Assembly (NCBI RefSeq): GCF_001719125.1
Contig: NZ_CP017006.1
Location: 1,736,001 to 1,800,000, forward strand
Source of the DNA: Sulfolobus sp. A20
GTDB lineage: Archaea > Thermoproteota > Thermoprotei_A > Sulfolobales > Sulfolobaceae
DNA length: 64,000 bases
Reading direction: 5' to 3'
This document shows, in pieces, positions 1 to 9,420 of this stretch. The notes beneath the pieces were generated by a model. The model had not been told where the DNA came from and made no database searches. It worked only from the letters and a program-made list of their open reading frames with translations. The translations under genes and the position numbers were made by a program. Every line of letters begins with the position of its first letter. Positions within the stretch are counted from its first letter, which is position 1.

Positions 1-1
1 T

Positions 2-670
2 TGGTATTGTAGATTAGTTGGGGAGAGTTGTTTTGATGAGGATAAGGAGAGAAAAATTATGAGTGAAATATTTAAAAACAATTTCATAGAAGGAGAAGGA
101 TTAATAAATGGAAGATATATAAATAAGCCTAGACCATCAGAAGTGGGAAATATTCCTTACTTTAACAATACTGGATTAATCAACAGGGTTGGAAGTCAGA
201 TGGATACTCCATGGACTGGAGTTGAGTTCGCTTTCGCTTCTCATCTACTTTATCTTGGTATGGAAGATGAAGCTCTTAAAATTCTCAAAGAAGTCTACGA
301 TAGATATGAGACAGCTGGAATGTTTTGGAAACATGTTGAGTGGGGGGCATATTACAGTAGACCATTATCTGCATTTTCAATAACCTTGGCGTATGCTGGT
401 ATTAGTTATGATGGAGGGAGGAAACTGCTTAAGATAAGACCTAAGAAGAAAAATTTCACATGGATAATACTTTTACCCTCTTTTTGGGGGATAATAGACT
501 ACGACGAAGAGAACAGACTAATAAAAATAAAGGTTATAAAAACTAAAGATGGAGTTGCTGATGTTAATGCAATCGAAACAAACTTTCCGATAGGTGACAT
601 AACAATAAATGGAGAAAAAACTAGATTTCCCTTAAGAATAAAGGATGGTGACGAAATCCTAATTAGATGA
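2..670 (+). CDS. GH116-family glycosidase, C-terminal part (5' end outside window)
   Basis: The reading frame is open from base 2, so this is the 3' end of a larger gene and the ATG at 59 is probably internal. About 222 residues are visible. They match the C-terminal half of the GH116 (bile-acid beta-glucosidase/GBA2-like) alpha-barrel: a 'DTPWTGVEFAFAS' helix near residue 70 and a 'HVEWGAYYSRPLSAFS' segment, followed by a short beta-rich tail. The catalytic residues would lie upstream and cannot be checked. Sulfolobus GH116 enzymes act on beta-glucosides, beta-xylosides or N-acetyl-beta-glucosaminides. The convergent GlcNAc-6-phosphate deacetylase next door makes the last plausible (inference). 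The 3' end overlaps that gene by 12 bases tail to tail. Confidence 0.85.
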   Translation, partial: WYCRLVGESCFDEDKERKIMSEIFKNNFIEGEGLINGRYINKPRPSEVGNIPYFNNTGLINRVGSQMDTPWTGVEFAFASHLLYLGMEDEALKILKEVYDRYETAGMFWKHVEWGAYYSRPLSAFSITLAYAGISYDGGRKLLKIRPKKKNFTWIILLPSFWGIIDYDEENRLIKIKVIKTKDGVADVNAIETNFPIGDITINGEKTRFPLRIKDGDEILIR

Positions 671-1750
671 ATATACTACTCTCCCTTCTTTCATAGTTAA
701 CAACACTTTTAGATTTTCATCTAATACAACGAGATCAGCTTTTTTACCCCTTATGATTTCTCCGGCGTCTATCCCTAAAAGACTAGCGGGAGAATAAGTG
801 GAATATGTTATAGCCTTTTTAATTCCCAGAAACTTTGAAACTCTCCTAATGCCTTCATCAAGAGTTATATTACTTCCTACCAGCTTTCCCTCCTTGGAGT
901 AACAAGCGCTATTACAGATTATTTCTTCATCATATAGATAATAACTTCCTAAGTTACTTATCCCTGCTGAGTGTAAAGAGTCAGTAATTAGAATAACTCT
1001 GTCATCACTTTTAGCCATACTAACGAGTTTTATTGCAATATCACTTACATGAACTAAATCGGCTATTATTTCCACGTATATGGGAGTAGTTAGTGAAACT
1101 CCTATTATGCCCGGATCTCTATGATGAAATTCCCTCATAGCATTGAATAAATGTGTTATAGAAGTAGCTCCAAGCCCTATTGCTTCCCTAGTAATTGTTG
1201 CATCTGCATCAGTGTGTCCTAGTGATACTTCGAAGTTTTCCGCTAATTCTTCTATTTCATTATCTTTTAAGATTTCGGGAGCTATAGTAATTCTCTTTAT
1301 TTTAAAAAGTTTTGAAATTTCTAATATTCGGTTATTGTACCTATCACTCAAAAATTTATGAGCTCCTCTTCTCTTTGGATTTAAAAAGGGACCTTCTAGG
1401 TGAATTCCAGGACTTTTGGCTTCGTGAAGAATTTTAGAGACTTTTATCAGTCTATCAATAGAGTCTGAAATAGTAGAGGGAATAAAGGTGGTAACTCCAT
1501 GAGAATAATAAAAACTCTTCATCCTCTCATAATCTTCAACAGTAGCGATCTCATTAACTAAAACCCCACCTATTCCATGAGTGTGAATATCAATCAAACC
1601 AGGGATCGCGTACTTACTGTTAGGAACCCTTATCTCCTCCTTACATATGCCACTGCTTCCAACTCTTGAGATTATATTATCATAAATTACTATGTCATCC
1701 CTTAACGTCTCTAAGGGAGTTATAATCTCTAACCCTCTTATACATATCAT
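659..1750 (-). CDS. nagA: N-acetylglucosamine-6-phosphate deacetylase
   Basis: 363 residues, normal NagA length. It removes acetate from GlcNAc-6-phosphate in the cytoplasm. Amidohydrolase motifs are in order: HTHG (residues 56-59), HLEGPF with the metal-binding Glu118, GHTDA (His179), THLFNAM (His200), LVH (His234) and the catalytic ITDS (Asp257). The ATG overlaps the stop of the upstream SIS-domain gene as ATGA, so the two are translationally coupled. They form the end of an operon that begins with two ABC ATPases. The two enzymes together would turn GlcNAc-6-phosphate into fructose-6-phosphate. No obvious sugar kinase is present in this window, so the source of the phosphosugar is open. 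Confidence 0.92.
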   Translation of the reverse strand: MICIRGLEIITPLETLRDDIVIYDNIISRVGSSGICKEEIRVPNSKYAIPGLIDIHTHGIGGVLVNEIATVEDYERMKSFYYSHGVTTFIPSTISDSIDRLIKVSKILHEAKSPGIHLEGPFLNPKRRGAHKFLSDRYNNRILEISKLFKIKRITIAPEILKDNEIEELAENFEVSLGHTDADATITREAIGLGATSITHLFNAMREFHHRDPGIIGVSLTTPIYVEIIADLVHVSDIAIKLVSMAKSDDRVILITDSLHSAGISNLGSYYLYDEEIICNSACYSKEGKLVGSNITLDEGIRRVSKFLGIKKAITYSTYSPASLLGIDAGEIIRGKKADLVVLDENLKVLLTMKEGRVVYSSN

Positions 1751-2712
1751 TCTCTAACTACCTTAACTAACTTCTCTGGCTTATCTGGATTTAGACCCTT
1801 AGCTAATGCTTTATAAAAAGCTATAAGTTGAACTGGGATGATATAGAGTATTGGCTTCAATAATTCATTAGTTAACGGAATATTTATCTCACATCCTTCA
1901 CATATTCTAATCAATCTTGAATCATAGTGTTTAATCTTATTTATAACTTGAATCTCGTCTTCACTGTTTCCTAAAATTATTACAGTAGTCTGAGGATCTA
2001 GAATTTGCATCGGTCCGTGCAGAAATTCTCTGGATGGATAAGCTTCTGACAGAAGATTCGCTGTCTCTTTCAACTTTAATGAGGCTTCTAATGAGGTAGA
2101 GAATAAAATTCCAGAGCCCAAAACCACTATCTTTTCCGTTAAGAATTGCCCATACTTCCTAAATAATCCTTCCATGGATAAAATTTCATAAACTTTCATT
2201 GATAGATTTTTTATTTCTTCCAATAGTTCATGATTTTTATTATATAACGAGTAAAGAGTAGCTATAGAAACTAGCTGAGCGATGTAGCTTTTAGTTGCCG
2301 CTACTGCCCTCTCTTCACCCGCCTTAGTTAATATACGCTGATCTGCTATTTTGTAAAGAGTGCTATCACGTGTATTAGTGATCGCTAGTATTTTGGCACC
2401 GAATTTCTTGGCATATGTTACTGCATTTACGGTGTCAACACTTTCACCAGATTGACTTATACCTACTACAAGTGTATTTTCGTTTATATCTAAACCTCTC
2501 TTTGTAAACTCTGAAGCTTGTATTGCCTTAGCATTTTTAAATAACATTTCAAAATACATTGAAGCGTGAAAACTAGTACCACTACCTACTACATAAATGT
2601 TTTTAGAGTCCCTAATGAGAGGATTATATTTATAATAATTATTATATACCTCATTCAGAGTGTCTGTTATTACCTTAGGTTCTTCATAAATTTCCTTATG
2701 CATGAAAAACAT
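1747..2712 (-). CDS. Double-SIS-domain sugar-phosphate isomerase/deaminase (GlmS-isomerase/GlmD/AgaS-like)
   Basis: About 321 residues made of two SIS phosphosugar-binding domains. The first is near residue 45 (GSGTSFHASMYF) and the second near 195 (GSGILFSTSLEASLKLKE). There is no N-terminal glutamine amidotransferase domain, so this is not a full GlmS. Archaeal proteins of this build act as glucosamine-6-phosphate deaminases (GlmD type), which fits the following nagA gene. The chosen start is the ATG at 2712. A TTG at 2721 and an ATG at 2703 are alternatives, and a GGTAGGAG-like site lies just upstream. Deaminase is preferred over isomerase on context only; a role in glucosamine synthesis is the alternative. 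Confidence 0.82.
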   Translation of the reverse strand: MFFMHKEIYEEPKVITDTLNEVYNNYYKYNPLIRDSKNIYVVGSGTSFHASMYFEMLFKNAKAIQASEFTKRGLDINENTLVVGISQSGESVDTVNAVTYAKKFGAKILAITNTRDSTLYKIADQRILTKAGEERAVAATKSYIAQLVSIATLYSLYNKNHELLEEIKNLSMKVYEILSMEGLFRKYGQFLTEKIVVLGSGILFSTSLEASLKLKETANLLSEAYPSREFLHGPMQILDPQTTVIILGNSEDEIQVINKIKHYDSRLIRICEGCEINIPLTNELLKPILYIIPVQLIAFYKALAKGLNPDKPEKLVKVVRE

Positions 2713-2740
2713 TCTATTCAACTTTTTGTTCTCCTACCTT

Positions 2741-3727
2741 TTAATTGTTTTTCCCGTAAAGATAACAAGAAACCTTGTGGTTTGCATTAGTATTTATTAA
2801 ACTAGGTTCGTTTTTCCTACACATTTCCATCACAAAAGGGCATCTAAGATTATAAGGACAACCTACCTCAACTCTGGTATAGTCTACCTTAACGTTTTCT
2901 CCGATTACTCTTCTTTCAGATATTACATTTTCGATGCTAGGAGTTATCTTTATCAGATCCTTAGTATAAGGATGAAGAGGGTCTCTCAATATTTCCTCTA
3001 AATCTCCTTCTTCAACTATTCTACCGGCAAACATTATTACTGTCTTGCCTTTATTAACCAAATGATAAAAATATCTAGCTATAGGTATATCATGTGTTAT
3101 AAAAACCATTGATAAATTTAATCTATTCTTTATCTCTGCTAAAATATTAAGTATACCCAACCTTAAAGATGCATCTACCATCGTGACTGGTTCATCAGCA
3201 ATAATCAACTTAGGGTCAAGTGACAAACTCCTCGCAATATTAATTCTTTGTCTCTGTCCGCCTGATAACTGATGAGGAAACTTATTAATGATCTCCTCTT
3301 GTGGAGTTAGTTTAACCATTTCAAGCAATTCAAATATCCTTTTTCTAATCTTGTCTTTATCTAATTTCATCCATCTCTTGATAGGAGCTGATAAGATCTC
3401 TTCTACAGTTTTATTATATGGAAGAGTTGAATACGGATCTTGTGGAATTAATTGAACTTCTCTTCTGTAAGTAGCATAAATTTTCCTCCTATTCTTCCAC
3501 ACATTATATCCCTTATAGATTAGTGAACCCTTAGTAGGTTTTTGCAACCCTACCATTACTCTTCCTAATGTCGTCTTGCCAGCTCCGCTCTCACCTAAAA
3601 CAATTAATAGATCATTCTCTTGAATATTTAAAGAAATATCTTTCAATGCGTAGAATTCCTTCTTTTTAAAAATACCTGACCTATCTTCAAAGATTACTGA
3701 AACTCCATTAAGCTCCATTAGATTCAT
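2741..3727 (-). CDS. Oligopeptide/oligosaccharide ABC transporter ATPase (DppF/OppF type)
   Basis: 328 residues. Walker A GESGAGKT is near residue 45, the signature is LSGGQRQRIN, and Walker B is LIIADEPVTMVD. The second Walker B aspartate is followed by a less usual VTMVD where PTSALD is typical. The C-terminal oligopeptide-transporter extension carries four cysteines (CPYNLRC, MCRK, SCYLY) that can bind an Fe-S cluster in this family. It overlaps the end of the upstream ATPase gene by 20 bases. Together they should form the heterodimeric motor for the permeases at 5278 and 8419. Similar systems in Sulfolobales carry beta-glucan or other oligosaccharides as well as peptides. Confidence 0.9.
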   Translation of the reverse strand: MNLMELNGVSVIFEDRSGIFKKKEFYALKDISLNIQENDLLIVLGESGAGKTTLGRVMVGLQKPTKGSLIYKGYNVWKNRRKIYATYRREVQLIPQDPYSTLPYNKTVEEILSAPIKRWMKLDKDKIRKRIFELLEMVKLTPQEEIINKFPHQLSGGQRQRINIARSLSLDPKLIIADEPVTMVDASLRLGILNILAEIKNRLNLSMVFITHDIPIARYFYHLVNKGKTVIMFAGRIVEEGDLEEILRDPLHPYTKDLIKITPSIENVISERRVIGENVKVDYTRVEVGCPYNLRCPFVMEMCRKNEPSLINTNANHKVSCYLYGKNN

Positions 3728-4661
3728 ATAACCTACACCTAACCTTTCTATCTTTAACCCCTATAAGCTGAGGCAATTCCTTACATCTATCGAAGGCATA
3801 TTCACACCTGCTAAAAAATGGACAACTCTCACTTATTGGAAGACTACTAGCATCCTCTTTGATACTTATTGGTCTTATTTCTCCTCTCACGGGAGGTATT
3901 GATGATATAAGCAGTTTTGTATAAGGATTCAAAGGATCTTTAATGATATTTTCAGCCTTCCCCTCCTCCATAACATAACCTCTGTACATAACTAATAACC
4001 TATCAGCTATTTGAGCTACGTTTAATATATCATGAGTAATGAAAATTATGCTAATTTGTCTCTCTCTATTTATCTCTTTAATTAGCCTAAGAATTAATTC
4101 TTGATTAAGCATGTCTAATGCACTCGTCGGCTCATCCATTATTATGAGCTTCGGGTCTAGAAGTAAACTTAAAGCAATCATAATTCTCTGCTTCATCCCG
4201 CCAGAAAGTTGAAAAGGATACATAGAAAGCACTCTTTTAGGATCTAGTCCTACTGATTTAATTAGCTCATTGACCTTTTCCCTCATTACACTTTCATCCT
4301 TCAATCCATGGCTTTCAGCTATATATTTGAATGAACTATAAACGTTTATAACAGGATTAAGGGCATTTTGACTAGCTTGAGGAACAAATGAAATTTCCTT
4401 CCACATTATCTTCTTAAACTCCTCTAGGCTAACCGATAACAAGTCTGTTCCGTTAAAGAGTATCATACCAGAAACTATTTTACCGGGAGGTTTTATAGCC
4501 CTTATAATAGCATGAGCCAAAGTGCTTTTACCAGATCCACTTTCACCTATAATTCCTAAAATCTCGCCTTTTTCTAAATCAAAGTTCACATCATTTACAG
4601 CTTTAATGATCTTATCGTTTGTTGAATAGACTACACTCAAGTTTAAAACTTCTAATAACAT
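3708..4661 (-). CDS. Oligopeptide/oligosaccharide ABC transporter ATPase (DppD/OppD type)
   Basis: 317 residues. Walker A is GESGSGKS, the signature LSGGMKQRI, Walker B LIIMDEPTSALD, and the switch histidine is in FITHD. The C-terminal Cys motif (CPFFSRC, RCKEL, VRCRLY) marks the oligopeptide subfamily. This is the first gene of a four-gene operon: ATPase, ATPase, SIS enzyme, NagA. AT-rich promoter sequence lies at about 4662-4700. The partner permeases are on the opposite strand, so expression of motor and pore is from separate promoters. Confidence 0.9.
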   Translation of the reverse strand: MLLEVLNLSVVYSTNDKIIKAVNDVNFDLEKGEILGIIGESGSGKSTLAHAIIRAIKPPGKIVSGMILFNGTDLLSVSLEEFKKIMWKEISFVPQASQNALNPVINVYSSFKYIAESHGLKDESVMREKVNELIKSVGLDPKRVLSMYPFQLSGGMKQRIMIALSLLLDPKLIIMDEPTSALDMLNQELILRLIKEINRERQISIIFITHDILNVAQIADRLLVMYRGYVMEEGKAENIIKDPLNPYTKLLISSIPPVRGEIRPISIKEDASSLPISESCPFFSRCEYAFDRCKELPQLIGVKDRKVRCRLYESNGA

Positions 4662-4757
4662 ATGAAACTATAATATGTATATAATACTATAAACGTTTTC
4701 TGTTGATTTAAAAAGCTAGTTGAATGATAAATGCTGTGATTAATTCCTTTAGAAACG

Positions 4758-5103
4758 TTATTGGATTGGTAACTCACCAACTTGCCTAATCCACACAATC
4801 ATTCCCCCAAGATCTAATTTATATGAAATACTGGGAGTTAACCATACAGACGCTTTACGAACCCTAGGATCCTACCCCTCTTAGGATTTTTAACCAACAC
4901 TTATATATTACTAAAGCATCCCTATAACAGTCTTGAGCAAGCTTAGGGTGTAGGTTAAACCTTTCCTTCAAAACTTGATAAGTTGCCTTATGAACTTCCT
5001 TAACTAAGTTCTTCTTCAGTTTATTTTCTTTCAACCAAATAGGTACATATCTTAAACCCATCTCATATCTTTCAACAATGTTGTGTAGGGAGGGATAAGG
5101 GAA
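4758..5103 (-). pseudogene. TnpB (IS200/IS605-type) remnant
   Basis: A degraded piece of an IS605-family OrfB/TnpB gene, N-terminal region. Read on the minus strand, residues such as 'HNIVERYEMGLRYVPIW' and 'HKATYQVLKERFN' are typical of Sulfolobus TnpB. The frame is lost after 'IYKCWLK' near 4890 and resumes in another frame as '[20 protein letters not shown]', ending at a stop at 4758-4760. A stop lies just upstream of 5103. No transposase catalytic region or matching ends remain, so it is immobile. It sits in the gap between the divergent ABC ATPase and permease genes. Confidence 0.8.
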
Positions 5104-5247
5104 TCATAAGGCTAATTGTAGTCTTAATTCCTAACCTACCCTTCTTATTAGCTCCCCTACCCCTAAAATGAAAAGAAAGGAGTTTACACACTTTTCATCC
5201 CCACTTTAAAGGGTGAAGCTTTGCTTATTTTGTAATTATCTTTCCAT

Positions 5248-5258
5248 GAAAAATCTTA
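5248..5258 (+). promoter_or_regulatory. Weak TATA element for the 5278 permease gene
   Basis: An A/T-rich box (gaaaaatctta) is centred about 25 bases before the ATG at 5278, the spacing expected for a leaderless archaeal transcript. It is a poor match to a consensus TATA box. Confidence 0.4.
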
Positions 5259-5277
5259 AGGAGTAGTAGATCAGTTT

Positions 5278-6186
5278 ATGGAAAGATTAAAAAGTATAGG
5301 TAAACCATATTATATTATGAGGAACAAATTTCTGGAATATTTGTATCTAATGTGGGAAAATAGGAAATCGAGAGTTGGATTAATAATAACCGTTTTCTAT
5401 ATTTTAATTGCTGCTATAGGACAAGAAGTGTTTCCCAAAACTTACTCATTGCAAGCTAGCTCTCAGACCATATTTATGCCTCCGCAACTTTCAAACTTTT
5501 ACCTAATTTTTGGCACTGGACCTTTTGCGGAAAGTATATTAATACAACTCATACAAGGAGCTAAATCGGTAGTCGAAGTAAGCTTCTTGGCTGGTCTCTT
5601 CGCGACCTTAATAGGAATAGCTGTGGGAATAACCGCAGGATATCTTGGAGGTATAATAGATAATATTCTAATGGGAATAACTGACATTGTATTAACCTTA
5701 CCTAGTATAATACTAACCGTAATAATAGCTAGTGCATTCAGAACAAGCAATCCCTTCTTCCTCGCTCTCATACTAAGCGTTACCAGTTGGGCTGGTCTAG
5801 CTAGGTCAGTAAGATCGCAAGTACTAGTCGTGAGAAGTTCACCGGCAACTGAGTTACTGAAGGTGTTGGGATTAACTAGAAGGTATATAATTTTCAGAGA
5901 AATAGTACCGTCCTTAGGTTCTTACATTGCAATACATTATATATTTAATGTTGAATCAGCTGTATACTCTGAGGTTGGTCTATATTACCTAGGCGTCCTA
6001 CCATATAATCCAAATAATTGGGGTGCTATGATACAACAAGCCCTTTCTTATGGAGCTGCATTAGGTGGAAAAGCCATATTCTACTTCTTCTTCCCAACTT
6101 TAGCAATAATAGGTTTCATGTCAGGTCTTATACTACTAAGTTACGGAATAGATGAGATTGCAAACCCTAGAATTAGAACCTATTAA
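5278..6186 (+). CDS. ABC transporter permease (DppC/OppC type)
   Basis: 302 residues. An N-terminal cytoplasmic stretch and a membrane anchor near residues 35-50 are followed by a periplasm-facing region and five further membrane segments. The binding-protein-dependent permease loop is around residues 180-215 ('SSPATELLKVLGLTRRYIIFREIVPS', EAA-type). The short N-terminal domain is typical of OppC proteins. It is convergent with the binding-protein gene that follows, from which it is separated by only 46 bases. It is monocistronic, separate from its presumed partner at 8419. The substrate is not readable from sequence; a GlcNAc-containing oligosaccharide is an inference from the neighbours. 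Confidence 0.88.
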   Translation: MERLKSIGKPYYIMRNKFLEYLYLMWENRKSRVGLIITVFYILIAAIGQEVFPKTYSLQASSQTIFMPPQLSNFYLIFGTGPFAESILIQLIQGAKSVVEVSFLAGLFATLIGIAVGITAGYLGGIIDNILMGITDIVLTLPSIILTVIIASAFRTSNPFFLALILSVTSWAGLARSVRSQVLVVRSSPATELLKVLGLTRRYIIFREIVPSLGSYIAIHYIFNVESAVYSEVGLYYLGVLPYNPNNWGAMIQQALSYGAALGGKAIFYFFFPTLAIIGFMSGLILLSYGIDEIANPRIRTY

Positions 6187-6232
6187 AAAAAGTCTTTTTT
6201 AAAAATTTGTCTTTTATATTTTACGTGAATAT
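6187..6232. terminator. Shared bidirectional terminator between convergent genes
   Basis: The 46-base gap between two convergent stop codons holds T-runs readable from both sides (a run of six Ts on the plus strand and A-runs giving Ts on the minus strand). This is the usual form of an archaeal intrinsic terminator. Confidence 0.55.
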
Positions 6233-8323
6233 TTACCTTCTTCTTGTTAGCAAAACTACTACTGCTATAATTATCACTATAATAACCACTATGATAGCAG
6301 CTATTATTGCAAGCGTGTTTGAAACAGCTTTAGTTACTGTTACAGTGCTAGTTGTTGGCACTGTTGTAGTAACAGTAGACGTGGCTACAGAAGTAGTAGT
6401 TGCAGTTGCTGTAGTGGCTACAGTTGCTGTAGTAGTTGCAGTCGTAGTAGCTACAGAAGTTGTAGTAACGATAGTACTCTTATAAAGCGGAACATACCAG
6501 TAGTCTATGAGAGCTTGTAACATTGCCGTACCCCCTATCCCATATTCTGACTCCTGCCATATCCATGAATTAGCTGGAGGGGCATCTAATAACAAGGATG
6601 GGTTGACAATTACATAATTATCAACCTCTACTAATGGTAATACCGGTAATAAGTACTGATTCATGTAATAGGATAACTCTTGATTAGCTTGTATCAATTG
6701 TTGAGTTGTATTAGGAGATTCAGTCTCTTGAAGAAGTTTATAGAAATCTATTACGGTACCGTTAGGTAGAGTTAAGTTTTCATCCCACTGTGTAACATTC
6801 CATGGATATCCACCAAAATACGACAGAACTAGACTCCATGGAGCAGTTTCTGGGGAATAGGAGCTTCCCCAGTTCTCAAACCATAGATCATAACCTGTAC
6901 CATTCTGCCATGCTTGATGCCACTGACTTACTACCGAGTAAATGTTTAATTGTACACTAATACCAAAAGCTTCTAATTCCTTCTGAATTTCCTCCATCAT
7001 AGCTAACGCTTGAGGTGGAGGAGCCCCAGCACCTATAACAAGAGTAAATGGAGTACCGTTAGGATAATACCATTGACCATTCTTCTGATATAAGCCTACA
7101 CTCTCTAGTAATTGAGCTGCCTTAGTGAAATTAACATTATAAGGATTAAGTGAAGACAAATACTGAGGAGACATTAAAAATGAATAGTAGCTCTCATTCG
7201 GAATTGCGTTAGGAATTGACACTGGAGCTGTTAGCGGACCGCCTACAGCTGCAATAGCACTCCTATTTAGTATATATGCGATAGCAGCCCTAACTTGATA
7301 ATACCTTAACCATTGATCTTTCAAATTGTAAGCTAGTGCCCATCCAAAAGGCTGTGGTATCTTGATCAGCTCTAGAGTTGTAGGCAAAGATTCTAATTGT
7401 GTTGGAGATAGCCCAGTAAATCCGGCCCAGTCTAAGGATACTTGCCCGCTTGTTATCGCTGCTGTAGCTAAATCCGATTGTCCATACTGATATAGTATGA
7501 CTTGATTAAATGGTATATACTTAGCGTCAAAATAATAAGGATTCTTATCAAGTACAATCTCACTTGAAGATAACTGTGCAAGGTAAAACGGACCACTATA
7601 GGGATACGTTGTGGGATTAGGTCTGAAATTCTTTATTTCCGTTCTAATGTTATTTATTATTTGTTTAGCCAACTTCATGTTACTGGTATTCTGTATTTTA
7701 GTCCAGTTACCTAATATCTGATTGACTATTGGTTTCCAAACAGAATAAGGTATAATCAGTGCTACAGAACCCAGTCCAGCCGTATTTATTAATGTACAAG
7801 TATATAAAATTGGTGATAACGTATCTTTAGGCCAAGTCTCAACTATAGTATAATTATTTATTACAGTATAATTAGGGAAAGGAGGGGCTCCGAACATGTC
7901 TAACACTAAACAGTCAGCTAATATGTCATATGCAGTTACTGGCTGGCCATTACTCCAGCCAGTATCATTTCTAATAACCAGTGTTACATTTATAGGCTGT
8001 GTAGTCCATACTTGTTGCCAATTGGATGGAGAAAAGTTCCAAGATACTACTAATCCTGGTATCATCTGGGAATTTGTAACGTTCACAATGGCAGAATACG
8101 CGTACAGAAGACCGTAGGTATTGCCACCTAATCCTCCTGCAAATATGTTTGGATTATAAGTAGCAAAAGATGAGTATGCTTCGATGTTTGAGTTATAAAA
8201 GGATAGCGTTAGCGTTGATGGGAAAGCTGAAGTCTGAGACATAGCTAGTGTACCGCTTAAAGAAATTAAGACTACGAAAATTGAAAACAATATACCTATT
8301 TCTGATATTAACTCTTTTTTCAT
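6233..8323 (-). CDS. ABC transporter substrate-binding protein (SBP family 5, stalked and membrane-anchored)
   Basis: 696 residues. An N-terminal signal/anchor segment (about residues 8-30) is followed by a long SBP_bac_5 domain. Typical features include 'WNFSPSNW' near the N terminus and the 'VRAAIAYILNRSAI' segment near residue 345. Residues about 620-665 are almost only Thr, Ser, Ala and Val, a glycosylatable stalk. A C-terminal membrane helix ending in TRRR follows. This build is usual for Sulfolobales cell-surface binding proteins of the Dpp/Opp class. The gene is transcribed against both permease genes that flank it. It is probably the substrate-recognition part of the 2.7-9.4 kb transporter. 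Confidence 0.9.
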   Translation of the reverse strand: MKKELISEIGILFSIFVVLISLSGTLAMSQTSAFPSTLTLSFYNSNIEAYSSFATYNPNIFAGGLGGNTYGLLYAYSAIVNVTNSQMIPGLVVSWNFSPSNWQQVWTTQPINVTLVIRNDTGWSNGQPVTAYDILADCLVLDMFGAPPFPNYTVINNYTIVETWPKDTLSPILYTCTLINTAGLGSVALIIPYSVWKPIVNQILGNWTKIQNTSNMKLAKQIINNIRTEIKNFRPNPTTYPYSGPFYLAQLSSSEIVLDKNPYYFDAKYIPFNQVILYQYGQSDLATAAITSGQVSLDWAGFTGLSPTQLESLPTTLELIKIPQPFGWALAYNLKDQWLRYYQVRAAIAYILNRSAIAAVGGPLTAPVSIPNAIPNESYYSFLMSPQYLSSLNPYNVNFTKAAQLLESVGLYQKNGQWYYPNGTPFTLVIGAGAPPPQALAMMEEIQKELEAFGISVQLNIYSVVSQWHQAWQNGTGYDLWFENWGSSYSPETAPWSLVLSYFGGYPWNVTQWDENLTLPNGTVIDFYKLLQETESPNTTQQLIQANQELSYYMNQYLLPVLPLVEVDNYVIVNPSLLLDAPPANSWIWQESEYGIGGTAMLQALIDYWYVPLYKSTIVTTTSVATTTATTTATVATTATATTTSVATSTVTTTVPTTSTVTVTKAVSNTLAIIAAIIVVIIVIIIAVVVLLTRRR

Positions 8324-8347
8324 AAGATATTATATCCATTTAACCTA

Positions 8348-8398
8348 TTAATAAAATTTATCACAACTTCATTATACGATAGGAAAACACTTATATCT
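8348..8398. promoter_or_regulatory. Divergent promoters for the binding protein (-) and permease (+)
   Basis: On the plus strand a TATA box (cttatatct, 8390-8398) lies about 25 bases before the ATG at 8419. On the minus strand the box at 8348-8355 (ttttatta read in that direction) lies about 27 bases before the ATG at 8323. Both spacings fit leaderless transcripts from a 95-base shared region, so the two genes could be co-regulated. Confidence 0.6.
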
Positions 8399-8418
8399 AC
8401 TCAAAAGTATTAGTATTT

Positions 8419-9420
8419 ATGAATTATAAATGGTTGATTAGAAGAATTGCCTCAGTGATTATTGCAGTATTTGTAACGGTAGTCATAAGTTGGGCTCTGT
8501 TAGAGTATTCTCCGTATTCTCCAGCCAACTACATCATGCAATTCATAAACCCTCAAGATTTCGCCCAAAAACCTGGGCTTTATGCATCACTAGTTCAATA
8601 TCTAAATACGCTAAGACCTCACGGAAACCCTTTTATCAACGCAGTGAATTACATTGGCAATATTCTTCATGGAAATCTTGGTGTATCGATAGTAACTGAT
8701 GTACCGGTGGCAGAGATAATCGCGCAAGCCCTCCCTTGGACCTTATTTATCGTAACCACCTCAATAATAATAAGTTTCTTCGTAGGGATAAGATTAGGTC
8801 AGAAGTTAGCCTATATTAGAGGAAGTAAAACGGACTCAACTTCTACCGTATCTTTATCCATTCTTAGGGCTGTACCGGTTTACGTATATGCTGCCCTTCT
8901 TGTGTTTGTATTGGGCTTCATTTACCACGTTTTTCCTACAGGAGGGGCCTATAGTATTAAAGTAACACCGGGGTTAAACTTGCCATTTATTATCAACGTG
9001 TTATATCATGCTTTTCTTCCGATAGTTACCCTAACTTTAGTTAATCTAGTAGGTTGGATATTACATATGAGGGCTAATACTATAAGCGTATTAGGTGAAG
9101 ATTTCGTAAATTTTGCTGAGATTTCTGGAGTGAAGAAAAATATAATCGAAAGCAAATATATTGGTAAAAACGCAATATTACCCCTTTACACTAGTCTAAT
9201 AATAGCCATAGGATTCTCATTCGGTGGATCCTTATTTGTTGAACAAACCTTTTCTTATCCTGGAGTGGGCAACTTATTGATAACAGCAATAACGTCAAAT
9301 GATTATCCAACCGAGATGGGAGTTTTTATCATCCTAATTGTAGCAGTAATTGTTGGAAATCTAATAGCAGATCTTACTTACTCGTTCTTAGATCCTAGAG
9401 TTAAGGTGGGTGAGGAATGA
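8419..9420 (+). CDS. ABC transporter permease (DppB/OppB type)
   Basis: 333 residues. One membrane helix at residues 10-30 is followed by an external region and then five helices. The cytoplasmic EAA loop is around residues 225-255 ('VNFAEISGVKKNIIESKYIGKNA'), and the C terminus 'YSFLDPRVKVGEE' is the standard OppB ending. It pairs with the OppC-type protein at 5278. Its stop codon overlaps the start of a 58-codon membrane protein gene (ATGA), so the two are co-transcribed and probably translationally coupled. Confidence 0.9.
   Translation: MNYKWLIRRIASVIIAVFVTVVISWALLEYSPYSPANYIMQFINPQDFAQKPGLYASLVQYLNTLRPHGNPFINAVNYIGNILHGNLGVSIVTDVPVAEIIAQALPWTLFIVTTSIIISFFVGIRLGQKLAYIRGSKTDSTSTVSLSILRAVPVYVYAALLVFVLGFIYHVFPTGGAYSIKVTPGLNLPFIINVLYHAFLPIVTLTLVNLVGWILHMRANTISVLGEDFVNFAEISGVKKNIIESKYIGKNAILPLYTSLIIAIGFSFGGSLFVEQTFSYPGVGNLLITAITSNDYPTEMGVFIILIVAVIVGNLIADLTYSFLDPRVKVGEE

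Noticed and set aside
5190-5225. Near-palindrome around ctttaaagggtg upstream of the TnpB remnant as a transposon end
   Set aside because: Imperfect, no matching partner on the other side of the remnant, so an element end cannot be supported.
6207-6485. Open frame on the plus strand rich in Val/Thr/Ala
   Set aside because: It is the antisense shadow of the low-complexity Thr/Ser/Ala stalk of the binding protein on the minus strand.
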